Shown: positions 44,541 to 55,068 of the stretch, one piece after another
Position numbering within the stretch: the stretch's first letter is position 1
Layout of the letters: every line of letters starts with the position of its first letter
Source of the DNA: Polaromonas sp. CG_9.7
GTDB taxonomy: Bacteria > Pseudomonadota > Gammaproteobacteria > Burkholderiales > Burkholderiaceae_C
Length of the DNA: 64,000 bases
Reading direction: 5' to 3'
Assembly (NCBI RefSeq): GCF_015752205.1
Contig: NZ_JADOVG010000005.1
Location: 1 to 64,000 of the forward strand
Notes under the pieces: model-generated
What the model was told of the DNA's origin: nothing
Database searches by the model: none
Seen by the model: only the letters and a program-made list of their open reading frames with translations
Position numbers and translations under genes: made by a program

Positions 44541-45631
44541 ATGCGGAGGAAAAAAATCTGGCAGTTGTGCAAGCTGTCGACTCGTCCAGCTTGTCAGCGC
44601 AAGCGCCAGGTTACGGCGACTTTCTTGTAGAAATCAAGTCGCAGATTCGGCAGCGGCAATTTCAGGCTTTACGCGCGGCCAATCGAGAACTTCTGGCGCT
44701 GTATTGGTGGCTGGGTGAAAACATCAGCCAGCGCCAAGCCGCACTGGGCTGGGGCAAAGGCGTGGTGGAAAATCTGGCGCGTGACCTGCAGGTCGAGTTT
44801 CCGGGACGCAACGGATTTTCAGCGCAAAACCTCTGGTTGATGCGCCAGTTTTTCAACGAATACAGTGACAAGCCAAAACTCCAATCGTTGATTGGAGAAA
44901 TCAGCTGGGCGAAAAATCTGCTGGTCATGGCGCGTTGCAAGGGCGATCTCGAGCGTGAGTTTTATCTGCGCGCGACCGCCCGCTTCGGCTGGACCACCAA
45001 CGTGCTGCGGCACCAGATCGACAACCACAGCTACGCCCAATACCTGAACGGACAAACCAACTTTGACGCCGCCGTGCCGGACACCATCAAGGCCCAAGCT
45101 CTGTTGGCGGTGAAAGATCACTACACTTTCGACTTTTTGGGGCTGGCTGAAGAACACTCCGAGCGGGAGTTGGAGCAAGCGCTGGTGCGCAACCTGCGCG
45201 GCTTTTTGAGCGAAATGGGCGGTGCCTTCACCTTTGTTGGCAACCAGTACCGGCTGGAAGTGGATGGCAAGGAATACTTCATCGATCTGCTGCTGTTTCA
45301 CCGCCGCCTGCGCTGCCTGGTCGCTATTGAGCTGAAAATTGGCGACTTCAAGCCCGAGCACAAGGGACAGATTGAGTTTTACCTTGACACGCTGGATCAG
45401 CAGCACCGACTGGAAGGCGAAAACCCGCCGATTGGCATCGTCATTTGCCGCAGTAAAACCAAGACGATGGTCGAATACGCCCTGCGCACCATGACGCGGC
45501 CGCTGGGCATTGCCACCTATACCGTCACACCGCAGTTGCCCGTCAGTTACCGCAACGATCTGCCCAGTCCTGAGCAAATTGCTGCGCGCTTGCAAGGCTG
45601 GGCAGCAAGCGGTGAAGACGGCGAGGCGTGA
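44537..45631 (+). CDS. DUF1016 (YhcG-type) PD-(D/E)XK nuclease-family protein
   Basis: A 364-residue protein. The N-terminal DUF1016_N helical domain (about 25-190) includes NRELLALYWWLGENI and WAKNLLVMARCK. The C-terminal nuclease fold has Asp250 (YFIDLLLFH) and Glu265-Leu-Lys267. Relatives occur with restriction-modification and other defence systems and some act as auxiliary nucleases. It starts within the mfd stop (ATGA), so it depends on mfd translation, and it precedes a type III restriction-modification pair by about 100 bp. Confidence 0.88.
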   Translation: MNAEEKNLAVVQAVDSSSLSAQAPGYGDFLVEIKSQIRQRQFQALRAANRELLALYWWLGENISQRQAALGWGKGVVENLARDLQVEFPGRNGFSAQNLWLMRQFFNEYSDKPKLQSLIGEISWAKNLLVMARCKGDLEREFYLRATARFGWTTNVLRHQIDNHSYAQYLNGQTNFDAAVPDTIKAQALLAVKDHYTFDFLGLAEEHSERELEQALVRNLRGFLSEMGGAFTFVGNQYRLEVDGKEYFIDLLLFHRRLRCLVAIELKIGDFKPEHKGQIEFYLDTLDQQHRLEGENPPIGIVICRSKTKTMVEYALRTMTRPLGIATYTVTPQLPVSYRNDLPSPEQIAARLQGWAASGEDGEA

Positions 45632-45651
45632 CGGCAGCCAGGCTTAAAACC

Positions 45652-45712
45652 TGAAATTTATAGAAAATAGGGTTCTAGCGCACGCCATACGGGCACTAGA
45701 AGCTATAAAAAC
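45652..45712 (-). repeat. Dispersed repeat copy R9
   Basis: On the plus strand TTTATAGAAAATAGGG, TTCTAGCGCACGCC, GGGCACTAGAAGCTATAAAAAC, aligned to R11 in the same orientation. It fills the gap between the DUF1016 gene and mod. Confidence 0.75.
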
Positions 45713-45729
45713 AAGAGCAACCATCCGCC

Positions 45730-47778
45730 ATGAGCATTCCCGACGACCTGCTGAAAAGCCTGGAAAACCTGAGCGCCCCGCAACTGCGCCGCCTGCTGAC
45801 CGAACATTTGACGAAGCAAAAACTCGGGTTGTACTGGGAAAGCAGCGCCATTGCCCGCGATGCGGCGCTGAACGCCGACATCGTGCTGCCCCGTCTGGTG
45901 CCGGATTTTTCCCACGGGCTCGATCAGGTTGAAGGCAGCGGCACGCCCAACCTGATCATTGAGGGCGACAACTTCGACAGTTTGCGCCTGCTCAAAAGCA
46001 CGCACGCTGACAAAATCCGCGTGATCTACATCGACCCGCCCTACAACACCGGCAACAAGGACTGGGTCTACAACGACCGTTATGTCGGCGCAAACGACCG
46101 CTGGCGGCACAGCCAGTGGCTCGAATTTTTGTACCAGCGACTGCTGCTGGCCAAGGATTTGCTGACGCAGGACGGCGTGATCATGGTCAGCATCAACGAC
46201 GAAAACCGGGCGCGGCTGGAGTTGCTGATGGACGAGGTGTTTCCGGGACGGCGGGTTGGCAGTTTTGTCTGGAGGGTGCGCTCAGGCGGTAATGACACCA
46301 AGGGTGCACTCCTCTCGGACAACCACGAGCATGTACTGGTGTATGCAAATACAGGTTTTGAGTTCAAAGGTGAAGGCCGCGACGAATCGGCCTATAGCAA
46401 CCCCGACAACGACCCGCGCGGTGAATGGCAAAACGACAACCTCGTAAAGGCGCATAACGCCAAGCAGAGACCCGAGGCTTACTACCCGATTCACAACGTG
46501 GAAACCAACACTTGGTATGCCTGCGACCCAGACAGCGTGTGGCGCTTTTCTTCGATATCCAGACCGCTCAAGAAAAAGCTTCAATCAGACCCAATTGAAA
46601 CTATTCTTGCGGAGAAACGCATCCTTTGGCCCGGCAACGACAAAACCGTAAGTTATGCGAGTGCTGACGAGATTTTGAAAGCTATCAAGCAGGGCACGGC
46701 CCCAAAGCAGCTGAAGATTTACCTTGAACTCAAACAACTGACTAAGGCGGCTGAAAGTGATGCCAAAGTTGCGCGACTTTTGACTTACATCGAACCACTA
46801 GAAAGCTGGATAGGACGAAAGATTGGTTATGGCAAACCACGCTATAAACGGTTTCGCCAGCATTTGCTTCGCGAAGTGACGCCGCTTTCATCTTGGCTGC
46901 ACGCTGCAGCGCAGACACTCACAGAGGAAGACGAAGACGACAACGTAGTCAGCTTGACAGTCGGCGCGACGGGCGAGGGAACCTCTCAAGTCAAAGCGCT
47001 TTTGGGCAACAAAGATTTCCCTTACCCAAAGCCCTTGTCGATACTTTTTGGTCTGTTAAACCAAGCCAGTCGAGCCGACGACACCGTTTTAGATTTTTTT
47101 GCTGGCACGGGAACCACGGGCCATGCGGTGCTAGCGCTCAATGCGCTGGACGGCGGCAATCGAAAGTTCATTCTTTGTTCCAGCACGGAAGCAACCGTCA
47201 AAGAGCCAAACAAAAATGTCTGCCGCGACGTCTGCGCGGCGCGCATCCGCAAGGTCATCGAATCCGACGCGGCGCTGGCGGGCAACAGCTTTGCCTATCT
47301 GCAACTCGACAAACTCGCGCCCGGCGATGCACCATTTGATTCCAGTTGCGCGCATGCATTCCAGTTGCTCACGCTGCGTCTGGGACAAGTGGCCCGGCCC
47401 GTGCCTGCCACCGACCGGGGCGTGAAGGTGCTGGTACAAAACACCGGCAACGGCGCGCTCACGGTGCTGTGCCACACGCTGACCCGCGCCACGCTCGACG
47501 TGCTGGCCGCCCTGCCGTGCCGCCAGTTGCGGGTCTATTCGGCGCGCCCGGCCACGGTGCGCGAGCACTTCCAGGCGCTGGGCCGCGAGGTCGAAAGCCT
47601 GTCGCTGGCGCAAGCGCTGCTGCACGGCCAGCAAAGCCCACTGGCGCGGCGCAAGCCGGTCGCCTTGCCGCCAGACGCTACGGATTCAATAGCTGCTCAC
47701 GCAGACGCAGCAAGCGCAACAGACCTAAATGGCACTGAAAATCCTTCCGCAACCCCTTCAGAAAGCGCCAGCTCATGA
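45730..47778 (+). CDS. mod: Type III DNA methyltransferase (Mod)
   Basis: A 682-residue, beta-class N6-adenine methyltransferase. Catalytic DPPY (102-105, DPPYNTGNKDW) precedes SAM motif I DFFAGTG at 455. The region between (about 175-440) should include the target-recognition domain. DNA there is far less GC-rich than the 3' end, suggesting recombinational replacement. Residues about 650-671 are encoded by a dispersed repeat copy. It overlaps res by 4 bp. It sets the specificity of the restriction system. Confidence 0.92.
   Translation: MSIPDDLLKSLENLSAPQLRRLLTEHLTKQKLGLYWESSAIARDAALNADIVLPRLVPDFSHGLDQVEGSGTPNLIIEGDNFDSLRLLKSTHADKIRVIYIDPPYNTGNKDWVYNDRYVGANDRWRHSQWLEFLYQRLLLAKDLLTQDGVIMVSINDENRARLELLMDEVFPGRRVGSFVWRVRSGGNDTKGALLSDNHEHVLVYANTGFEFKGEGRDESAYSNPDNDPRGEWQNDNLVKAHNAKQRPEAYYPIHNVETNTWYACDPDSVWRFSSISRPLKKKLQSDPIETILAEKRILWPGNDKTVSYASADEILKAIKQGTAPKQLKIYLELKQLTKAAESDAKVARLLTYIEPLESWIGRKIGYGKPRYKRFRQHLLREVTPLSSWLHAAAQTLTEEDEDDNVVSLTVGATGEGTSQVKALLGNKDFPYPKPLSILFGLLNQASRADDTVLDFFAGTGTTGHAVLALNALDGGNRKFILCSSTEATVKEPNKNVCRDVCAARIRKVIESDAALAGNSFAYLQLDKLAPGDAPFDSSCAHAFQLLTLRLGQVARPVPATDRGVKVLVQNTGNGALTVLCHTLTRATLDVLAALPCRQLRVYSARPATVREHFQALGREVESLSLAQALLHGQQSPLARRKPVALPPDATDSIAAHADAASATDLNGTENPSATPSESASS
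47677..47742 (+). repeat. Dispersed repeat copy R10, inside the mod coding region
   Basis: GCTACGGATTCAATAGCTGC, TCACGCAGACGCAGCAAGCG, CAACAGACCTAAATGGC and ACTGAAAATCC. It is translated in frame as part of the C-terminal tail of Mod, and it is in opposite orientation to flanking copies R9 and R11. Confidence 0.75.
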
Positions 47779-50537
47779 GCGCCCTCGCCCCCATCACCGC
47801 CCCGCAGTCCGCCGGGCTGGTTCCCAAATCCTTTCAGGCGCAGATCATCAAGAACGTGTGCGACGCCCTGGACCGCCAGCCGCGCCCGCCCTGCCTGCTG
47901 CGCAGCCCCACGGGGTCGGGCAAGACCTTCGTGCTGACCCGGATTCTGGCCAACATCTCCCAGGCAACGCCCGTGCTGTGGCTGTGGTTTGTGCCTTACG
48001 TCAACCTGGTGGCGCAAACCGTGGACACGCTGGACAACCAGACCACCGAGACCGGCTTGATTGCCAAACACCTGTCCATGGCGCAAAACGAAGCGCCCGA
48101 AGCAGGCCAGGTGCTGGTGTCCACCTTGCAGGGCGTGGCCAGCGCCAAGTCGCACAAGGCCGGCTACACCGACAAAAGCGACGACGACCGGCGCAGCCTG
48201 GCCACCTACCTTGAACTGGCCCGGGCGCGCGGGCTGGAAATTGGCCTGGTGGTGGACGAGGTGCACATTGCGCTGGACAGCGCCACCGAGTTCGGCAAGT
48301 TTGTGAAATGGCTCAAGGCCGACTATTTGCTTATGGCCAGCGCCACGCCCAAGGATGCGCGGCTCAACGCATTCATCGCCAGCGCGGGCAACATCGCCTT
48401 CAAGGCTTTCAGCGTCAGCCGCGCCGACGTGGTGGCCGAGCGGCTGAACAAGCCCTGGCTGGAAACCGTGATCTACCCCATGAGCGAGTCGATGCAAGGC
48501 GTCACCGACCTGAAACTGACGGTGCTGCGCCGCGCCTGGCTGCGCAACCAGCACATCGGCCGGATGCTGAAAAACCGGGGCCTGGCCACGGTGCCGCTGA
48601 TGCTGGTGCAGGTGGCCAATGGGGAGGACGCGATTCGGGAGGCCTTTGCATTTTTGACGCAGCAGTTAGGCATTGCCCCGGAGGCGATTGGCATGCACTC
48701 GGCCGACGAGCCCGACCCGGTGATGATGGCGGCAATTGCGGTGGACACGCGTATTGAGGTGCTGGTGTTCAAGCAGTCGGCGGGCACGGGCTTTGACGCG
48801 CCGCGTGCCTTTGTGCTGGCTTCGACGAAAAACGTGAGCGATGAAGACTTTGCAATGCAGTTCATCGGCCGCGTGATGCGGGTGCCGGCTGAATTGCAGA
48901 GGGCTTTTCCAGTGCCCTACACCGCGCCACCGGAACTGGACACGGCCTATGTTTTTCTGGCTAACGAACAGGCGCAGACGGGTTTTGCAGAAGCAGCGGC
49001 TTCGACGCAAGCGGTGATCTCGCAGCTCGAAGGCCAGATCGAGGAACTGGTGGTGCGGCGCACCGCGCACGGCGGCATTGCCTTGAGCAACCACGCCACC
49101 AACCAGCCGCCGCTGGGTTATGACATGGGCTTGCTGGCCACGCTGGGATTGGATGGCACGGTGCAAGCGCCGGTAGTGCCCGCCGCGCCGCTGCCGGGTG
49201 ACTCGGCTGTCGTGGCCGCACCGCCGCTGGCCGACATTGGCACGACACCCGAACTGTTCGGCGCCATGGCGCAAAGCGGCGAGTTCGATGCGCTGGACTT
49301 CATGGAGGCGGTTAGCGGCAACCGGCCCTCATCCACGCGCAACGCCCCAGCCAACCAGGCCCAGTTGCTGGAGGCGCTGGACGCCTGCGGGCTGCGCGCC
49401 TACCCCCGGCTGGACCGGGTGGCGCAGCGCGCGACGCCCAGACAGTTCATCACCGAAACCAAGCCGGTGTTTGACGTGCTGGAACTCGACATTAAAGCGG
49501 CGGCGCGTGCATTGCCGTTGCCCGAAGAGGTCAAAAGCATGGCCACGCGCGCGGCGCTGAACCTGCTGACGGAATGGGAAGTGCGCACCGAACTGTTCAC
49601 GGGCGTTAGCAGTGAAGACCGGGTTCAGGTCGTGACGGACCGCACGGCGCTGATGCACCACACCCAGGCGGCGCTGGAAAAGATGGGGCTTGAAGAGCAG
49701 GACCACATCGAGCTTATTGGTGAACTGGCGCGGCGGCTGCTGCCCGAAATCGAGCGCGCCCACGCCTACCGCGAGCATGAAGCAGCCCCGCCGTCCGGCG
49801 TGCTGCGCACCCAGGCGCGCGACGCCGCCTGCTGGGTGATTCACAAGCAGTTGCCCGAATTGCAGGAAGCCTTGCAGGCGCAATGGGCCAGCAAGGCGCG
49901 CGAAGCCCCGGCGCAGGCGCTGCCCGATGCACTCTTGATGCCTGCCGGCAAACCCTTGGCGCGATCGAGAAAAAATATTTACGGCGTGCTGTTCCCCGAA
50001 ACCGACAGCGTGGCGCTGGCGGCCGGCGCGTTGCCGCTGCAAGCCCAGCCTCTGTTTAAAAACGAAACGTATGTATTTGCGCAGGATGCCGGCGGCCAGC
50101 CGTCGGGCGACGTGTTTTCAACGGCGCGACTGGATGCGACGTTTGAATTCAACACCCAGGAGCTGGCCTTTGCGCAGTCGCTGGATCGGGCCGATTTTGT
50201 TGCCTGGTGGCATCGCAACCCGCAGGGCAAGCCCTACAGCATTGCGCTGATGCGCAGCGACAGCCGCCACATGTTCTACCCCGACTTCGTGGTCTGCCTG
50301 CAGCATGAGCTGGACGACGAGCCGCTGATTCGCCTGGTCGAGACCAAGCACGATGTGAAGGACGCCAGCCGCAAGGGCAAGCACCAGTCAAGCACCTATG
50401 GGAAAGTCTTGTTTCTGACCAAGGACGCCCAGCGCTTCAAGATTGTTGACGACAGCGGCAGCCTGGGTGAAGTGGTGGACTTTGACAACCTGGCGCGCCT
50501 GCGGCAATGGATGCGCGACTCGGCGCCTGCTACCTGA
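47775..50537 (+). CDS. res: Type III restriction enzyme Res subunit (SF2 helicase-nuclease)
   Basis: A 920-residue protein. The helicase core has Walker A SPTGSGKT (44-51), DEVH (161-164) and SATP, then motif VI-like QFIGRVMR. The C-terminal nuclease has Pro836-Asp837 (FYPDFVV) and Glu856-Thr-Lys858 (VETKHD), the PD-(D/E)XK active site of type III Res proteins. It cuts unmodified DNA only with Mod. Its start overlaps the mod stop (ATGA), so the two are made together. It appears full-length and intact. Confidence 0.9.
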   Translation: MSALAPITAPQSAGLVPKSFQAQIIKNVCDALDRQPRPPCLLRSPTGSGKTFVLTRILANISQATPVLWLWFVPYVNLVAQTVDTLDNQTTETGLIAKHLSMAQNEAPEAGQVLVSTLQGVASAKSHKAGYTDKSDDDRRSLATYLELARARGLEIGLVVDEVHIALDSATEFGKFVKWLKADYLLMASATPKDARLNAFIASAGNIAFKAFSVSRADVVAERLNKPWLETVIYPMSESMQGVTDLKLTVLRRAWLRNQHIGRMLKNRGLATVPLMLVQVANGEDAIREAFAFLTQQLGIAPEAIGMHSADEPDPVMMAAIAVDTRIEVLVFKQSAGTGFDAPRAFVLASTKNVSDEDFAMQFIGRVMRVPAELQRAFPVPYTAPPELDTAYVFLANEQAQTGFAEAAASTQAVISQLEGQIEELVVRRTAHGGIALSNHATNQPPLGYDMGLLATLGLDGTVQAPVVPAAPLPGDSAVVAAPPLADIGTTPELFGAMAQSGEFDALDFMEAVSGNRPSSTRNAPANQAQLLEALDACGLRAYPRLDRVAQRATPRQFITETKPVFDVLELDIKAAARALPLPEEVKSMATRAALNLLTEWEVRTELFTGVSSEDRVQVVTDRTALMHHTQAALEKMGLEEQDHIELIGELARRLLPEIERAHAYREHEAAPPSGVLRTQARDAACWVIHKQLPELQEALQAQWASKAREAPAQALPDALLMPAGKPLARSRKNIYGVLFPETDSVALAAGALPLQAQPLFKNETYVFAQDAGGQPSGDVFSTARLDATFEFNTQELAFAQSLDRADFVAWWHRNPQGKPYSIALMRSDSRHMFYPDFVVCLQHELDDEPLIRLVETKHDVKDASRKGKHQSSTYGKVLFLTKDAQRFKIVDDSGSLGEVVDFDNLARLRQWMRDSAPAT

Positions 50538-50539
50538 CA

Positions 50540-50606
50540 TATTTTCAATATCAAATAGGCCGCTAGTGCACGCTCCATCTGCGCGAACAGCTATCAAAAC
50601 CATAGT
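50540..50606 (-). repeat. Dispersed repeat copy R11
   Basis: On the plus strand: TTTTCAATATCAAATAGGCC, GCTAGTGCACGCTCCATC, TGCGCGAACAGCTATCAAAACC. It occupies essentially the whole gap between the res stop and the serB start. Confidence 0.8.
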
Positions 50607-50616
50607 AACAAGAATC

Positions 50617-51327
50617 ATGAACCCCATCGAACCCTCCCCCGGCCTAGTTGTCAACATTGCCACGCCCGACCTCAAACTCAGCGACTTCAAGCTGATCGCC
50701 TTTGACATGGACTCGACACTCATCAACATCGAATGCATCGACGAGATTGCCGACGCGGTGGGCCGCAAGGCTGAAGTGGCGGCCATCACCGAAGCCGCCA
50801 TGCGCGGCGAGATTACCGACTTCAAGGACAGCCTGCGCCGGCGCGTGGCGCTGCTCAAGGGCGTGAGCGTTAACAGCATGGAATCGGTTTACCGCGAGCG
50901 CCTCAAGCTCAACCCGGGTGCGGCGGAATTGGTGCACGCCTGCAAGGCCGCCGGCATGAAGGTGTTGCTGGTCAGCGGCGGCTTCACCTTTTTTGCCGAC
51001 CGGGTGCAAGAAACGCTCGGCATCGACTACCTGCGCGCCAACGTGCTCGAAATCGACAACGGCATACTGACCGGCCGACTGGTCGATCAGCCGTGGGGCG
51101 ACATCTGCGACGGCGAGGAAAAGCGCCGCACGCTGCTTGAAACCTGCGGCGTGCTGGGTATCAACCCGCTGCAGGCGATTGCCATGGGCGACGGCGCCAA
51201 CGACCTGCCCATGATGGGCGCAGCCGGCCTGTCGGTGGCCTACCATGCCAAGCCCAAGGTGCGCGAGCAGGCGATGGTGGCGATCAACGAAGGCGGGCTG
51301 GACCGGCTGCTGGAGCTGCTGCGATGA
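50617..51327 (+). CDS. serB: Phosphoserine phosphatase
   Basis: A 236-residue HAD enzyme performing the last step of serine synthesis. The nucleophile motif is FDMDSTLINIECIDE (Asp30, Asp32). LLVSGGFTFF supplies the Ser, and MGDGANDLPMM the metal-binding acids. It lacks the N-terminal ACT extension of some SerB proteins. ATG 50617 directly follows repeat R11, with no strong Shine-Dalgarno. The ABC exporter gene follows 39 bp later. Confidence 0.95.
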   Translation: MNPIEPSPGLVVNIATPDLKLSDFKLIAFDMDSTLINIECIDEIADAVGRKAEVAAITEAAMRGEITDFKDSLRRRVALLKGVSVNSMESVYRERLKLNPGAAELVHACKAAGMKVLLVSGGFTFFADRVQETLGIDYLRANVLEIDNGILTGRLVDQPWGDICDGEEKRRTLLETCGVLGINPLQAIAMGDGANDLPMMGAAGLSVAYHAKPKVREQAMVAINEGGLDRLLELLR

Positions 51328-51341
51328 AGCGATGAAGCGAT
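51322..51341. repeat. 8-bp tandem repeat CGATGAAG overlapping the serB stop
   Basis: Two perfect CGATGAAG units and a half unit. The serB stop TGA (51325-51327) is in the first unit. Confidence 0.8.
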
Positions 51342-51366
51342 CTTCGATGAACGGCTACGCTCCCTC

Positions 51367-53211
<1,845 letters not shown>

Positions 53212-53221
53212 GCGCAGGTCT

Positions 53222-54559
53222 TCAGTGCCCGCCATTGAGTTTGGCATGAATGCGGCGGATGTTGCGCCAGACCAGCCACAGCACCAGCGGAATCGCAGCG
53301 CCGACCAGCATTTCCGGATTCACCGGCGCGCCCGCCGCCTTGGCGGCCTTGCCGGCGTAAAGCAGCAGGCTGATGACGTAATAGGAAATGGCGGCAATCG
53401 ACAGGCCTTCGACCGTTGATTGCAGGCGCAGTTGCAGCTCCTGCCCGCGCGTGAGTTTTTCCAGCAGCACCTGGTTTTGCGTTTCGGTGGCAATGTCCAC
53501 CCGGGTGCGCAGCAAGGCGCTGGTGCGCGTGATGCGCTCCGACAGCGAATTCAGGCGCTGCGCAGTGGCGGCCACGGTGGCAATGGCAGGCGACAACCGG
53601 CGCTGCATGAATTCGCTCAGTGTCTGGGTACCGGAAATGGGCTTTTCGCGCAATTCGATCAAGCGCTGGCCGACCAGCGTGTTGTAGGCCTGGGTGGCGG
53701 AAAAACGGTAGCTGTGCTCGGCGGTGGCGCGCTCGACGCGTGCGGCCAGTGACACCAGCGTGTCGAGCAGATCCTGGTCGGATGCCGACTTGCCTTCCAG
53801 CCGGGCCGTGATGTCGGCCAGCGCGCTTTCGGCTTCTGACAGCATGGGCGCAAGTTGCTTGACCACCGGCAGGCCGCGCAAGGCCATCAAGCGGTAAATC
53901 TCGACTTCCAGCAGGCGCTGCGAAATGCGGCCGGCACGGCTTTCACTGGTGCCGGGCACGGCAACCACCAGCATGCGCTCAAACCCGTCGGCGCCAATCC
54001 GGAAGTCGGTCACCGCCCAGGAATGGCCGTTACCCAATTGCGAGGCAATCACCGAACGACCGCCAAACCAGGACTGCGCCTGCGCCATCAGCGCGGGCGC
54101 ATCGCCAAGCAGCCCTTCCAGCATGACCAGCTGAATGGCCGACACGGTGCGCCCCGGAATGCCGCAAAGCCATTCGGGCGTGACGGCCAGGCCAGTGAGC
54201 AGTTCAGGCTCGGACGCGCCGAGCAGCGCACCGTCTGGCAGCGCCTGCACGATGGAATAGCGGGTAAATTCGCTGTGCCGCTCCCATTTCACGGTGAAGT
54301 AACCGCACGGCAGCCGCAGGAAATTGCCGCTCAGGCGCTCCAACGGCAGCAGGCTCTGGCCGTTCAGGCGCCGCAGGTGCGCGCACTCGTCTTCACGCGT
54401 GATGCCGGCGTTGAGCACGGCCACCTGCACGACCAGCGCCGGCAGCCGCACCCGCGCGGAAGGACGGGCATGCACTTCGTTGTGCAGCGCGCTGCGCTGC
54501 GGGTCGTCGGGCGGCAGGAAACTGGCCCGAAGGGAAAGTGGAGGCAGGCTGGAGGTCAT
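53222..54559 (-). CDS. DUF3422 family membrane protein
   Basis: A 445-residue protein with the DUF3422 hallmark ALHNEVHARP near residue 25. It has a long soluble region with a coiled-coil-like part (about 300-380) and two C-terminal transmembrane helices (about 385-405 and 413-435). The family is conserved in Alpha- and Betaproteobacteria and uncharacterised. It converges with the ABC exporter gene, 10 bp apart. Confidence 0.88.
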   Translation of the reverse strand: MTSSLPPLSLRASFLPPDDPQRSALHNEVHARPSARVRLPALVVQVAVLNAGITREDECAHLRRLNGQSLLPLERLSGNFLRLPCGYFTVKWERHSEFTRYSIVQALPDGALLGASEPELLTGLAVTPEWLCGIPGRTVSAIQLVMLEGLLGDAPALMAQAQSWFGGRSVIASQLGNGHSWAVTDFRIGADGFERMLVVAVPGTSESRAGRISQRLLEVEIYRLMALRGLPVVKQLAPMLSEAESALADITARLEGKSASDQDLLDTLVSLAARVERATAEHSYRFSATQAYNTLVGQRLIELREKPISGTQTLSEFMQRRLSPAIATVAATAQRLNSLSERITRTSALLRTRVDIATETQNQVLLEKLTRGQELQLRLQSTVEGLSIAAISYYVISLLLYAGKAAKAAGAPVNPEMLVGAAIPLVLWLVWRNIRRIHAKLNGGH

Positions 54560-54567
54560 GCGTTGAT

Positions 54568-54622
54568 ACTACTTTTTTGATAGCTGAATGTGCCCACCGG
54601 GATTGCGCAAGAAGGTCTATTG
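54568..54622 (+). repeat. Dispersed repeat copy R12
   Basis: CTACTTTTTTGATAGCTG, then GGGATTGCGCAAGAAGGTC and TATTGAGC. It lies upstream of the DUF3422 gene, before the HNH gene stop. Confidence 0.7.
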
Positions 54623-54644
54623 AGCATATTCCTGTGCTCAGGCG

Positions 54645-54935
54645 TCACGCCGGTTTGCCGTTGAACGCCTGCGCTGGCCGGCGTTGCACCTGACCCGGCA
54701 AGGTGCTGGAAGCAGGCACCGGGCCGGTTGCATGGCGCTGGCCGTTGCACACTTCATGGCTGATGGCCAGGTTTTCGGCATGGCTGTTGCCGCCATCACA
54801 CAGCGCCTGGATATGTTCCAGCGTTGCCGCCTCGGGCGTGACATGCTGGCCGCACACCCAGCACGGCACCACGCCATGCAACTGGCGGGCGACGGTGCGG
54901 TACATCTTGATGCGAAGGTGCTGCAAACTGCTCAT
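54645..54935 (-). CDS. Small HNH-type zinc-finger/nuclease-like protein
   Basis: A 96-residue protein. CWVCG (about residues 26-30) and a later C-N-G-Q-R-H flank LEHIQALCDGGNSHAENLAISH, the H-(x)n-N-(x)n-H/C pattern of HNH endonucleases with a structural zinc. ATG 54935 begins the compact domain. It may be a standalone HNH nuclease or a degenerate DNA-binding relative. No phage genes are nearby. Confidence 0.75.
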   Translation of the reverse strand: MSSLQHLRIKMYRTVARQLHGVVPCWVCGQHVTPEAATLEHIQALCDGGNSHAENLAISHEVCNGQRHATGPVPASSTLPGQVQRRPAQAFNGKPA

Positions 54936-55068
54936 GAGTGCATTTTCATTCAAAAAAATGGCACTTTTTTTATTCAACGGCTTATGACAGCCGCCATGCG
55001 ATTGCACTTTAGGTTGCGGCTTCCCCGGAGATTGCGACAATGCATTTTTAAACCAACAAAGGATTGCC

